Source: an archaeon HR01
GTDB taxonomy: Archaea; Thermoproteota; Nitrososphaeria_A; Caldarchaeales; Caldarchaeaceae
Length of the DNA stretch: 39,423 bases
Assembly (NCBI GenBank): GCA_002898355.1
Contig: BEHD01000013.1
Location: 1 to 39,423 of the forward strand
Direction of reading: 5' to 3'
Part shown: positions 15,785 to 23,450 of the stretch, piece by piece
Layout of the letters: every line of letters starts with the position of its first letter
Position numbering within the stretch: position 1 is the stretch's first letter
Translations under genes and position numbers: made by a program
The notes under the pieces: generated by a model
What the model saw: only the letters and a program-made list of their open reading frames with translations
What the model was told of the DNA's origin: nothing
The model's database searches: none

Positions 15785-18042
15785 CCCTAGAATATAGGTG
15801 GGTCGGTAAGCCGCTGGCCCGTAGAGACGCCTACGAAAAAGCTTCCGGTGCAGCGGTATATTCATCCGACCTTTTCCCAGAGAACGCCCTCTACGTTGTG
15901 GCTGTTAGAAGCGGCCTACCCCACGCCAGGATAAAATCCATAGATGTTTCGGAGGCGTTAAAACATCACGGCGTTGTGGCGGTCTACACGCATCGGGACA
16001 TCCCCAACAACAGGTATGGGGTCTTCGTCAAGGATAGGCCGGTTCTCTGCGATGACCGTGTCAGATATGTGGGTGACCCGGTTGCCCTTGTGGCCGCCGA
16101 GACACGGGAGGAGGCTGAGGAGGCCGCCCCCCTCGTCCGGGTGGATTACGAGCCGCTTCCAGCCGTCACAGACCCCCTGAAGGCCATGGGTGAGGACTCG
16201 CCAAGAATACATGAGGGGGGCAATATATGCCGGAGGACAAGGATAACCTATGGTGATGTAGAGACTTCCTTCAGCAAAGCGGATGTAGTGGTGGAGAATA
16301 CATACACCACCGCAGCCCAGATACACGCCTATCTCGAGACTGAGGCGGGGATATCCTACATAGATGAGAGGGGTAGGATAACGGTGGTGGCAGGAGGCCA
16401 GTCACCCTACAGGGATAGGGAGGAGATATGCCACACCCTCGGCCTACCCCGTGAGAAGGTCCGGGTTATAACACCCCACGTGGGAGGGGCTTTCGGTGGC
16501 AAGGATGAGATAACGGTCCAGATACATCTCGCCCTGGTAACGCTGAAGACTGGGAGACCTGCCAGAATGGTCTGGAGCCGTGAGGAGTCCAACATCGCAG
16601 GTGTGAAGAGACATCCGTCGATAGTGAGGATGAAGACGGCGGCCTCGGCTGATGGGGTCCTACTAGCCAACCAGACCGAGATTATCTTTGACACGGGAGC
16701 CTACGCATCCCTAGGACCGGCCGTTCTCGACGTAGCTATAGAGAACTGCAACGGGCCCTACAGGATACCCAACATCGACATCAAGGCCACCCTGGTCTAC
16801 ACCAACAACATGGTGGCGTCCGCTTTCCGAGGGTTTGGAAGCCCCCAAGTCATATTCGCCATCGAGAGCCAGATGGACCAGCTGGCCGAGAGGCTTGGGC
16901 TAGACCCTCTCGAGATACGGCTCAAAAACGTGGTGCGCAAAGGTGACTACGGCGTCTTCAGAAACAAGCTGGAGGGTAGTGTGGGCATAGATAAATGCCT
17001 CGAATCTCTGCGGAACCACCCCCTCTGGCGGAGGAGGGGAGAGTATAAGGGAGTCCAGAACCATGAGTGGATTAGGAGGGGTGTGGGAGTGGCCGCTGCC
17101 GTGAAGGGATATACGTTGGGAGCCCTGCCAGACCGTGGCTCTGTAGCGTTGGAGCTCAACGCTGACGGAGGGTTTACCGTCAGGGCCAGCTCAACGGAGA
17201 TAGGGCAGGGAATCATACAGAGCCTAACCCAGCTCGCCGCAGACCTCCTAGCCTGTAGCCCTGAAAAGGTGAGGGTTATCCTAGCCGACACCGGTGAGAC
17301 ACCTGACACAAGCGTCACATCAGCCTCAAGACAGCTCTTCCTCTCAGGCAACGCCCTCAGAATCGCAGCCGAGAAGATGCTCGACTTAATGCGTGATGTC
17401 TTGGCGAAGGCTACAGGCGACCCTAAAACATCATTCAGATTCTCAGACGGCCACGCCCACACCATGAAGGGGGAAGCAATACCCTACTCGGCGATACATT
17501 CCATGATGGCTGAGGGTGGTGTCGCCACATATGTGGAGGGCGTCTACGAGGTGCCCCGTACGACACCTATACCCGGAAGCCTCGAGATACCTCACCTCTT
17601 CTACATGTACGGCGCTACTCTGGCGCTGGTGGAGGTTAATCTCCTGACAGGGTTTGTTTCGGTGCTCAGAGTCGTGTCCGCTGTGGATGCCGGCCGTGTG
17701 GTCAACCGCCAGACCTTCACAGGTCAGGTGGAGGGGGCTGTGGCCCAGGGTATAGGGTACGCCCTGATGGAAAACCCGGTGATAGAAAATGGTATGATGA
17801 GGACTTTGAACTTCTCCACCTACCTTATTCCCAGCATCAAAGATGTGCCAGAGATCGAGGTGGTGGCCGTGGAGGATGGGGAGGAGAGCGGGCCCTTCGG
17901 AGCCAAAGGGGTTGGAGAGATAGGCATCGTATCCGTTGCACCCGCCATAGCCAACGCATTATACGACGCCGTGGGCGTGAGGATGTTATCCATACCCATG
18001 ACGCCGGAGAAGGTCTACTGGCTCATCAAACATCGCCGGTAA
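15781..18042 (+). CDS. molybdenum hydroxylase large subunit (xanthine dehydrogenase family)
   Basis: The 753-residue product begins at TTG, overlapping the previous stop (TTGA). It has the molybdopterin-binding GGAFGGKDE near residues 238-246, AFRGFGSPQV near 348-357, and the catalytic Glu at about residue 713 in GAKGVGEIG. The AYxCSFR active-site loop of true carbon monoxide dehydrogenases is absent. The AFRGFG pattern fits enzymes that hydroxylate purines, aldehydes, nicotinate or 4-hydroxybenzoyl-CoA. The substrate is not determined. With its two partner subunits it would form a dimer of trimers needing molybdopterin cytosine dinucleotide or a related cofactor. Confidence 0.92.
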   Translation: MTLEYRWVGKPLARRDAYEKASGAAVYSSDLFPENALYVVAVRSGLPHARIKSIDVSEALKHHGVVAVYTHRDIPNNRYGVFVKDRPVLCDDRVRYVGDPVALVAAETREEAEEAAPLVRVDYEPLPAVTDPLKAMGEDSPRIHEGGNICRRTRITYGDVETSFSKADVVVENTYTTAAQIHAYLETEAGISYIDERGRITVVAGGQSPYRDREEICHTLGLPREKVRVITPHVGGAFGGKDEITVQIHLALVTLKTGRPARMVWSREESNIAGVKRHPSIVRMKTAASADGVLLANQTEIIFDTGAYASLGPAVLDVAIENCNGPYRIPNIDIKATLVYTNNMVASAFRGFGSPQVIFAIESQMDQLAERLGLDPLEIRLKNVVRKGDYGVFRNKLEGSVGIDKCLESLRNHPLWRRRGEYKGVQNHEWIRRGVGVAAAVKGYTLGALPDRGSVALELNADGGFTVRASSTEIGQGIIQSLTQLAADLLACSPEKVRVILADTGETPDTSVTSASRQLFLSGNALRIAAEKMLDLMRDVLAKATGDPKTSFRFSDGHAHTMKGEAIPYSAIHSMMAEGGVATYVEGVYEVPRTTPIPGSLEIPHLFYMYGATLALVEVNLLTGFVSVLRVVSAVDAGRVVNRQTFTGQVEGAVAQGIGYALMENPVIENGMMRTLNFSTYLIPSIKDVPEIEVVAVEDGEESGPFGAKGVGEIGIVSVAPAIANALYDAVGVRMLSIPMTPEKVYWLIKHRR

Positions 18043-18047
18043 AAGAA

Positions 18048-18698
18048 TTACTTCTCTCCTGCGACTGTCCTTGCGGCAGCCATGCCTACGAGGGCGCCCA
18101 CCGTGGGGCCTATCCAGTAGACCCAGTGGGCTGTGAAGTTGCCGCTGGCCAGCGCAGGCCCGAAGGTTCTGGCCGGGTTGAGGGAGGCCCCCGTCAACGG
18201 GCCTACAGCCAGAATAGCCCCGGCCAGGGTTAAGCCTATCACAAGCCCTGAGACGGCATCGTTCACCCTGCCCGATACGGCGGCCATGTAGACAGCAAAA
18301 CCCAGCGAGAAAGTGGCCACAGCCTCCACCAGCAACGCAACGCCCTCATCACCGTTTATCGCACCGCCGGGAAGAGTTAGACCGTAGAAGGTCCCGCTCT
18401 CAGGCAGAATTACGGCGTGGAGAAAGCCTGCCAGAGACGCACCCAGCAGCTGGAAGACTATGTAGGCCAGCCCCTCAACAGCCCTTACCTTTCTGAAAAC
18501 CATGAGGGATACCGTGATGGCTGGGTTGATGTGGCACCCCGAGACCGGCCCTATCACATAGACCATAGCCATCAACGTGAGGCCGTGGGCCAGAGCCACC
18601 TCCACCAGTGAGGAGGAGGAATCCACCGCCATACTGCCCACGAAGACTAGTAGAAAGGTTCCCACCAGCTCCGCCAGAAACCTCCTAAGAAGGACCAT
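18048..18698 (-). CDS. aquaporin / glycerol facilitator (MIP family)
   Basis: The 216-residue product has six predicted helices and both half-helix motifs, HINPA at residues 56-60 and SLNPAR near 172-177, in the duplicated MIP layout. It would be a membrane channel for water or small neutral solutes such as glycerol. The second motif followed by RTFGPAL is aquaporin-like. It converges on the molybdenum hydroxylase large subunit with five bases between stops, and is transcribed away from lysC. Confidence 0.93.
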   Translation of the reverse strand: MVLLRRFLAELVGTFLLVFVGSMAVDSSSSLVEVALAHGLTLMAMVYVIGPVSGCHINPAITVSLMVFRKVRAVEGLAYIVFQLLGASLAGFLHAVILPESGTFYGLTLPGGAINGDEGVALLVEAVATFSLGFAVYMAAVSGRVNDAVSGLVIGLTLAGAILAVGPLTGASLNPARTFGPALASGNFTAHWVYWIGPTVGALVGMAAARTVAGEK

Positions 18699-18766
18699 GG
18701 CAGAACAGGCTCAGAGCCTGTTTATGAGCTATTCCCTCTTTAAGGTTGGGTGTCGCCTGGAAAACC

Positions 18767-18776
18767 TTTAAATAAA
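18767..18776 (+). promoter_or_regulatory. TATA box of the lysC leader
   Basis: TTTAAATAAA predicts transcription starting near 18795-18800, the base of the long hairpin that begins at 18794. lysC has a Shine-Dalgarno sequence, so this promoter would produce a leader of about 115 bases. Confidence 0.5.
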
Positions 18777-18793
18777 AAGATTGGATGGAGCAT

Positions 18794-18875
18794 CTGAGGC
18801 GGATGCGGTAGATGAAGGCGGCTCACTTTTACCGCTTTAGCGGCTATACCTATTACCGCATCTAGGCCGCCTCAG
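18794..18875 (+). ncRNA. structured leader RNA upstream of lysC-asd
   Basis: A 9-bp stem pairs 18794-18802 with 18867-18875, and an 8-bp stem (ATGCGGTA/TACCGCAT) pairs 18803-18810 with 18854-18861. Only a 5-base bulge on the 3' side separates them. Inside, CCGC-TTTA-GCGG (18832-18843) competes with GCGG (18818-18821) pairing to the same CCGC, giving two exclusive folds. A 17-codon frame, MKAAHFYRFSGYTYYRI, occupies 18812-18865 exactly within the loop. It is rich in Tyr, not in Lys, Thr or Met. No known riboswitch is recognised. It may be a cis-regulatory leader or an independent small RNA. Confidence 0.55.
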
Positions 18876-18910
18876 AACTTTCCTCTCATCATGGTTTTGG
18901 GGTGGTTTTG

Positions 18911-20128
18911 TTGAAGAACTTTGTAGTTGTAAAGTTCGGTGGCTCAGTTCTCTCGGATGAGAAGAATATTGAGAGGGCTGCGGGCTGGGTTAAATCCCTG
19001 GTGGAGAGGGGTGTGGGAGTCCTCGTGGTCGTCTCAGCTCTCCGGGGTGTGACTGACGAACTTCTAAGAACAGCCCAGAGACTGAACCCGGAGACACCGC
19101 CTGAGCTGCTCGACGAGGTTCTCGCCATGGGTGAGAGGACAAGCGCAAGACTCTTCGCCGTAGCCCTCTCCAAAACCGGCCTGGAAAGCGTCGTCGTAGA
19201 CCCAAGCTCCGAGCTATGGCCAGTCATAACCGACGACAAACATCTCGACGCATCACCTATCTTGGAGGAGTGTAAAGCCCGGTCGGCCGGCTTGGTCAGA
19301 CTCCTAGCCGCCGGCAAGGTCCCTGTTGTCTGCGGATATGTGGGTCTTACCAGAGACGGCCGTATAACAACCCTCGGGAGGGGTGGAAGCGATACAACAG
19401 CCGTCCTCATGGGTAACTGCGTCAACGCCAGCGAGGTGATACTGGTGAAGGATGTGGGCGGTGTCTACTCTTCTGACCCCAAACACGTTTCGGGCGCCGA
19501 CGTTGTGGAGGTTTTAAGCGCCAGCGAGATACTACAGCTCAGCAGGGGAGGAGCAAAAGTGTTGCATGCGAAGGCTGTGAAATATCTCTCCCCCAATCTC
19601 CGGCTCAGGATAGGGACGATGGACTCCCTGGAGAGCGGCGGGACAGTCATCCTCTCCTCTCCAACACCGGAGCTCGACGTCGCAGTGGACCACGACAACG
19701 TAACCATGGTGACGATTATCGGGAGGGAGCTGGGGGAGGCCGCCAAGCTGGAGGGGGTTGTGGAGGCTTTGAAAGCCTCACAGGCCAGACTTATCGCAGC
19801 CTCTATTGAGGAGAGCTCACTGATACTCTATCTTGACGGAGACGGGGAGGTGATTGAAAGGCTTCACGACTACCTCGTCGCAAGCAGGATGGGCAAGGCG
19901 ATAAGCCATTTCCCAAGTCTCAGCCTCCTCAGGGTGTATGGCTCCATGCTGGAGACCACACCCGGGGTCATACACAAGATAATTCAGCCGCTGGCAGCCC
20001 AGGCCATAAACATATACGGCATACTCACGATAAGCTCATCCATAAGGATATTCGTCTCGTCTAGGGAGGCTGAGAAGGCTCTAAAACTCATTAAGGACAC
20101 TTTATCCACTGTGTTGGGCGAGGTGTGA
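18911..20128 (+). CDS. lysC: aspartate kinase
   Basis: The 405-residue product has KFGGSVL at residues 8-14, the kinase-fold motif TTLGRGGSDTTAV near 155-167, KDVGGVYSSDP near 180-190, and two C-terminal ACT repeats (about 260-400) that normally bind feedback inhibitors. It phosphorylates aspartate at the head of lysine, threonine and methionine synthesis. I place the start at TTG 18911 because GGGGTGG (18899-18905) sits five bases upstream. In-frame GTG at 18902 would fall inside that site. asd follows after four bases. Expression may be set by the structured leader at 18794-18875. Confidence 0.95.
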   Translation: MKNFVVVKFGGSVLSDEKNIERAAGWVKSLVERGVGVLVVVSALRGVTDELLRTAQRLNPETPPELLDEVLAMGERTSARLFAVALSKTGLESVVVDPSSELWPVITDDKHLDASPILEECKARSAGLVRLLAAGKVPVVCGYVGLTRDGRITTLGRGGSDTTAVLMGNCVNASEVILVKDVGGVYSSDPKHVSGADVVEVLSASEILQLSRGGAKVLHAKAVKYLSPNLRLRIGTMDSLESGGTVILSSPTPELDVAVDHDNVTMVTIIGRELGEAAKLEGVVEALKASQARLIAASIEESSLILYLDGDGEVIERLHDYLVASRMGKAISHFPSLSLLRVYGSMLETTPGVIHKIIQPLAAQAINIYGILTISSSIRIFVSSREAEKALKLIKDTLSTVLGEV

Positions 20129-20132
20129 AAAC

Positions 20133-21182
20133 GTGAGGCGGTATAAGGTTGCGATTCTGGGAGCTACAGGCATGGTCGGCCAGCACTACATCAAGATGCT
20201 TAAGGACCATCCCTGGTTTAAGATATCAGGTCTGACAGGGAAGGAGTCTGTGGGGAAGAAGTATGTGGAGGCTGTCCGTGGCGAGGCTCCACCACCACCG
20301 CCGGATATAGCTGATATGGAGGTGCTGCCTAACGACCCCAAACACGTAGACGCCGACTTTGTCTTCTCATGCCTGCCCACCGAGCCTGCGAGGGAGTCGG
20401 AGCCACTATTCGCCCAGGCCGGCTTCCCAGTCTTCAGCGACGCCTCAGCCTATAGGATGGAGCCGGACATCCCCCTCATAGTCCCCGAAATCAACCCAGA
20501 CCACCTAGGCCTCATCGAAGTCCAGAGGAAGAACCGTGGATGGGATGGATATATCGTGACCACACCCAACTGCACAACTGTAGGCCTTGTCCTACCGCTG
20601 CACCCCCTCTGGAAGGCCCTCGGCCTCAACAGGGTGGTGGTAACGACCATGCAGGCGGTCTCAGGAGCCGGATACCCGGGTGTAGCCTCCCTCTCGATAC
20701 TGGGCAACGTCATACCCTACATCTCCGGCGAGGAGCATAAGGTGGAGACGGAGACCCGTAAAATATTGGGTAGACTTGAAAACGGCGCCATTAGATATGA
20801 TAAGACCTATGTCCTGGCCACATGCACCCGTGTCCCAACATTAGACGGCCATATGGAGTCTATTCTAGCTGAGACCGGGAGACCTGCTACAGCCGAGGAG
20901 GTCGTAAACCTGCTGGAGGAGTATGTCTCCCTGCCTCAAGAGCTTAACCTGCCCACAGCTCCGAGACGGCCTATCCTTGTTAGAAGGGAGCCTGACAGGC
21001 CCCAGACGAGGATAGATGTTGATGCGGGAAGTATTCAGGGGATGGCTGTCTCTGTGGGGCGAATAAGGGTGGACGGCAACAACGTCCGAATGATATCCCT
21101 AAGCCACAACCTCATACGGGGTGCTGCTGGGGGGACAATCCTAACGGCGGAGCTAGCCGCCTACCAAGGCCTCCTCGACTAG
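20133..21182 (+). CDS. asd: aspartate-semialdehyde dehydrogenase
   Basis: The 349-residue product has the NADP-binding GATGMVGQ near residues 10-17, the catalytic cysteine in TTPNCTTVG near 143-151, and SGAGYPGVASL near 185-195, which fit the archaeal/fungal branch of the family. It reduces aspartyl phosphate to the semialdehyde, directly after LysC. The start is GTG, four bases past the lysC stop, so the two are one operon. The length is normal. Confidence 0.95.
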   Translation: MRRYKVAILGATGMVGQHYIKMLKDHPWFKISGLTGKESVGKKYVEAVRGEAPPPPPDIADMEVLPNDPKHVDADFVFSCLPTEPARESEPLFAQAGFPVFSDASAYRMEPDIPLIVPEINPDHLGLIEVQRKNRGWDGYIVTTPNCTTVGLVLPLHPLWKALGLNRVVVTTMQAVSGAGYPGVASLSILGNVIPYISGEEHKVETETRKILGRLENGAIRYDKTYVLATCTRVPTLDGHMESILAETGRPATAEEVVNLLEEYVSLPQELNLPTAPRRPILVRREPDRPQTRIDVDAGSIQGMAVSVGRIRVDGNNVRMISLSHNLIRGAAGGTILTAELAAYQGLLD

Positions 21183-21312
21183 GCTGCTTTACGTTAGATG
21201 TTGGCTCTGGCTGGTGGCTCCGCAAAAGGGTTTCAGAATTTCTAGCATGGCCTTGTACAGGTCTCTATCCTTAATATCTTCCAGATACCACCATAGTGGT
21301 GAGGTGTAGGTA

Positions 21313-22155
21313 TTGAGCTGGGGTAGGCTTCCCACAGAGCCGAAGGTTGAAGGTGAAATAACTCCTGTCAAGAGGAACAACCCACCAGGTAGAAGGTTTG
21401 AAGGCTTGAACTGCTTCGTCACGGGTGCTGGCAGAGGTTTTGGCCAGCTGATAGCCCTAGCCCTCGCCCGGGAGGGTGGGAACATAGTAGTGCACTATAA
21501 CACCTCGAAGGAGTCAGCTGAGAAGACCGCCGAAGAGATTAGGAAGATGGGCTGCAGAGCCTACACTGTGAAGGCGGATATAACGAGATGGGATGAGGTG
21601 AGGGAGGCTGTGGCCAAGACGTGGAGGGAGTTCGGCCCGGTAGATGTCCTGATCAATAACGTGGGGGATACAGCTCCAGGGCAGATGTCATGGCGTGAGA
21701 TAACCGAGGAGCGGATAGACAGGGTTCTGGCGGTGGATATCAAGGGCACCCTCTTTATGACCCATGAGATAGGCTCCAGGATGCTGGAGAGGAAGTCGGG
21801 CGTGATAGTTAATGTCTGCTCCAACGTCATATCTACTGGCAGCCCCCGAGCCCCGCAATATGCTGCATCGAAATACGGTGTTCTGGGTCTTACCAAATCC
21901 TATGCCCATGCCTTCGCACCCTGGGTCCGTGTGAACGCTGTGGCGCCTGGATATATGGAGACTGAATCCCTCCTTTCGAGGCCTGACTGGACTCCTGAGA
22001 GGAGGAGATGGATTGTGGAGCATACTCCGCTGCGACGTATTGGAAGGCCAGAGGATATAGTGCCTGTAGTTCTCTTCCTAGCCTCTGACGACTCGATACA
22101 CATGACTGGGAACGTTGTTATATGCGACGGCGGCTTCAGCATGCCGGGTGCTTGA
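21313..22155 (+). CDS. short-chain dehydrogenase/reductase (FabG-like)
   Basis: The 280-residue product has a 30-residue N-terminal extension, the Rossmann TGAGRGFG near residues 37-44, a variant NNVGD where NNAG is usual, and the catalytic YAASK near 178-182. It would reduce or oxidise a keto or hydroxy group with NAD(P)H. TTG at 21313 is preceded by GAGGTG at 21301-21306, supporting this start. It abuts the M20-like gene (start follows the stop at once) and the second molybdenum hydroxylase gene, so it belongs to one catabolic operon. The substrate is unknown. Confidence 0.88.
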   Translation: MSWGRLPTEPKVEGEITPVKRNNPPGRRFEGLNCFVTGAGRGFGQLIALALAREGGNIVVHYNTSKESAEKTAEEIRKMGCRAYTVKADITRWDEVREAVAKTWREFGPVDVLINNVGDTAPGQMSWREITEERIDRVLAVDIKGTLFMTHEIGSRMLERKSGVIVNVCSNVISTGSPRAPQYAASKYGVLGLTKSYAHAFAPWVRVNAVAPGYMETESLLSRPDWTPERRRWIVEHTPLRRIGRPEDIVPVVLFLASDDSIHMTGNVVICDGGFSMPGA

Positions 22156-23445
22156 GTGTTGACGGTCACCGTTGAGGATGTGCTGGCCAGGGTGGATGAG
22201 GCAAAGACGGTAAAACGTACGCTGGAGCTGGCTAACGTGGAGAGCCCGACAGGCTTCGAGGGTGAATGTGCGGAGCTCTATAAGCGTATGATGGAGGAGG
22301 TGGGGCTTAAGGCCAAGCTCCAGGAGGTGGAGAGCGGACGCTACAACGCGGTTGGGATATGGGATGGGAGAGGAGGAGGCGCATCCCTCATGTTCAACGG
22401 ACACCTCGACACATCCTTCTCACCAAGGGAGGACCCGGAGGTGTTAAAGGCCATTTCACCGGTTTACAGGCTGGAGCCACCCTGGGCATACAGGGATGGT
22501 GACTGGCTTTACGGCATGGGTGTCTTCAATATGAAGGGCGCCCTTGCGGCGTATGTATCTGCTGTGGAGGCCCTCCACGACGCCGGTGTGGAGTTGAAGG
22601 GAGACCTGATGCTGGCCGGTGTGGTGGGGGAGATTGAGAAGACCCAGGTGGACCAGTATAAGGGAGCCCATCTTAGGGGGTACGGATATGGAACAGCCTA
22701 CCTAGTCACACACGGCGGAATCACGGACTTCGCCATACTGGGAGAGCCTACAGGCCTCCGTCTAATGCTGTCACATTTCGGCTCAGTCTGGGCCAAGATA
22801 TCCCTCCGCGGGCAGATGGTCCATACAGCCCACTCAGCTGGAACCAACAACCTCATCCTACAGATGAACAGGGTTTTACAGGTCTTGGAGGAGTGGATAC
22901 CCGGCTACCAGGAGAGGATGGCCTACAAAGGGGTCAAGCCCACCGTCAACATCGGAGCCATCGAAGGCGGCTGGCCTTGGAGATGCTCCAGGACACCGTG
23001 GTTCTGCAACCTCTACATAGACCTTAGATACCCGCCGGGAAGATCGGCCACAGATGTCAAGGAGGAGCTCCGCCAAGCCCTAGCCATAGTCGAGAAGCGG
23101 TACGGCATAAGGCCTGAGCTGGATATCTACGTCAGCGATGCCTGGGCTGAGGTCTCCGAGGATGCTTACGTGGCCAAGGCGTTGGAGAGGAGCCATCAGA
23201 AGGTTTTGGGGGCTCCGCTGGAGCGGGTGGTCTTCTCATGGTCTTCAGACGCCAACGTCCTTACAAGGAACGGCGTTGTGGCGGTTAACTATGGGCCGTC
23301 AGGAGGTCCGGGTAAGGAGACGAGGGGCACCCTCTACATACCCAACCTAATAGCATGCACCAAGGTATACGCCCTAGCAGCCATGGATATCTGCAACCAG
23401 GAGAGACGGAGGGTTGTCCGTGAATTCACTGTAAGATATGGGTGA
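22156..23445 (+). CDS. M20-family amidohydrolase-like protein with altered metal site
   Basis: The 429-residue product is an ArgE/DapE-like M20 protein: GHLDTS at residues 82-87, GMGVFNMKGALAA near 120-132, VGEIEKT near 158-164, LGEPTG near 195-200, and an internal dimerisation domain. Of the five metal ligands, His83 and Glu197 are kept. The bridging Asp of the usual DMKG is Asn125, the second Glu of the EE pair is Ile160, and the C-terminal His of the usual AHxPNE is Tyr394 in LYIPN. It may bind one metal or have a different or lost activity. It starts at GTG directly after the SDR stop. Confidence 0.85.
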   Translation: MLTVTVEDVLARVDEAKTVKRTLELANVESPTGFEGECAELYKRMMEEVGLKAKLQEVESGRYNAVGIWDGRGGGASLMFNGHLDTSFSPREDPEVLKAISPVYRLEPPWAYRDGDWLYGMGVFNMKGALAAYVSAVEALHDAGVELKGDLMLAGVVGEIEKTQVDQYKGAHLRGYGYGTAYLVTHGGITDFAILGEPTGLRLMLSHFGSVWAKISLRGQMVHTAHSAGTNNLILQMNRVLQVLEEWIPGYQERMAYKGVKPTVNIGAIEGGWPWRCSRTPWFCNLYIDLRYPPGRSATDVKEELRQALAIVEKRYGIRPELDIYVSDAWAEVSEDAYVAKALERSHQKVLGAPLERVVFSWSSDANVLTRNGVVAVNYGPSGGPGKETRGTLYIPNLIACTKVYALAAMDICNQERRRVVREFTVRYG

Positions 23446-23450
23446 GAGAT

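Noticed and set aside
18794-18875. C/D-box or H/ACA guide RNA
   Set aside because: GATGA is present near the C-box position, but no D box precedes the 3' arm and no ACA follows the stem, so the leader interpretation is preferred.
18794-18875. Known lysine riboswitch
   Set aside because: The bacterial lysine riboswitch has five helices around a conserved core and is about twice as long. The core is not seen.
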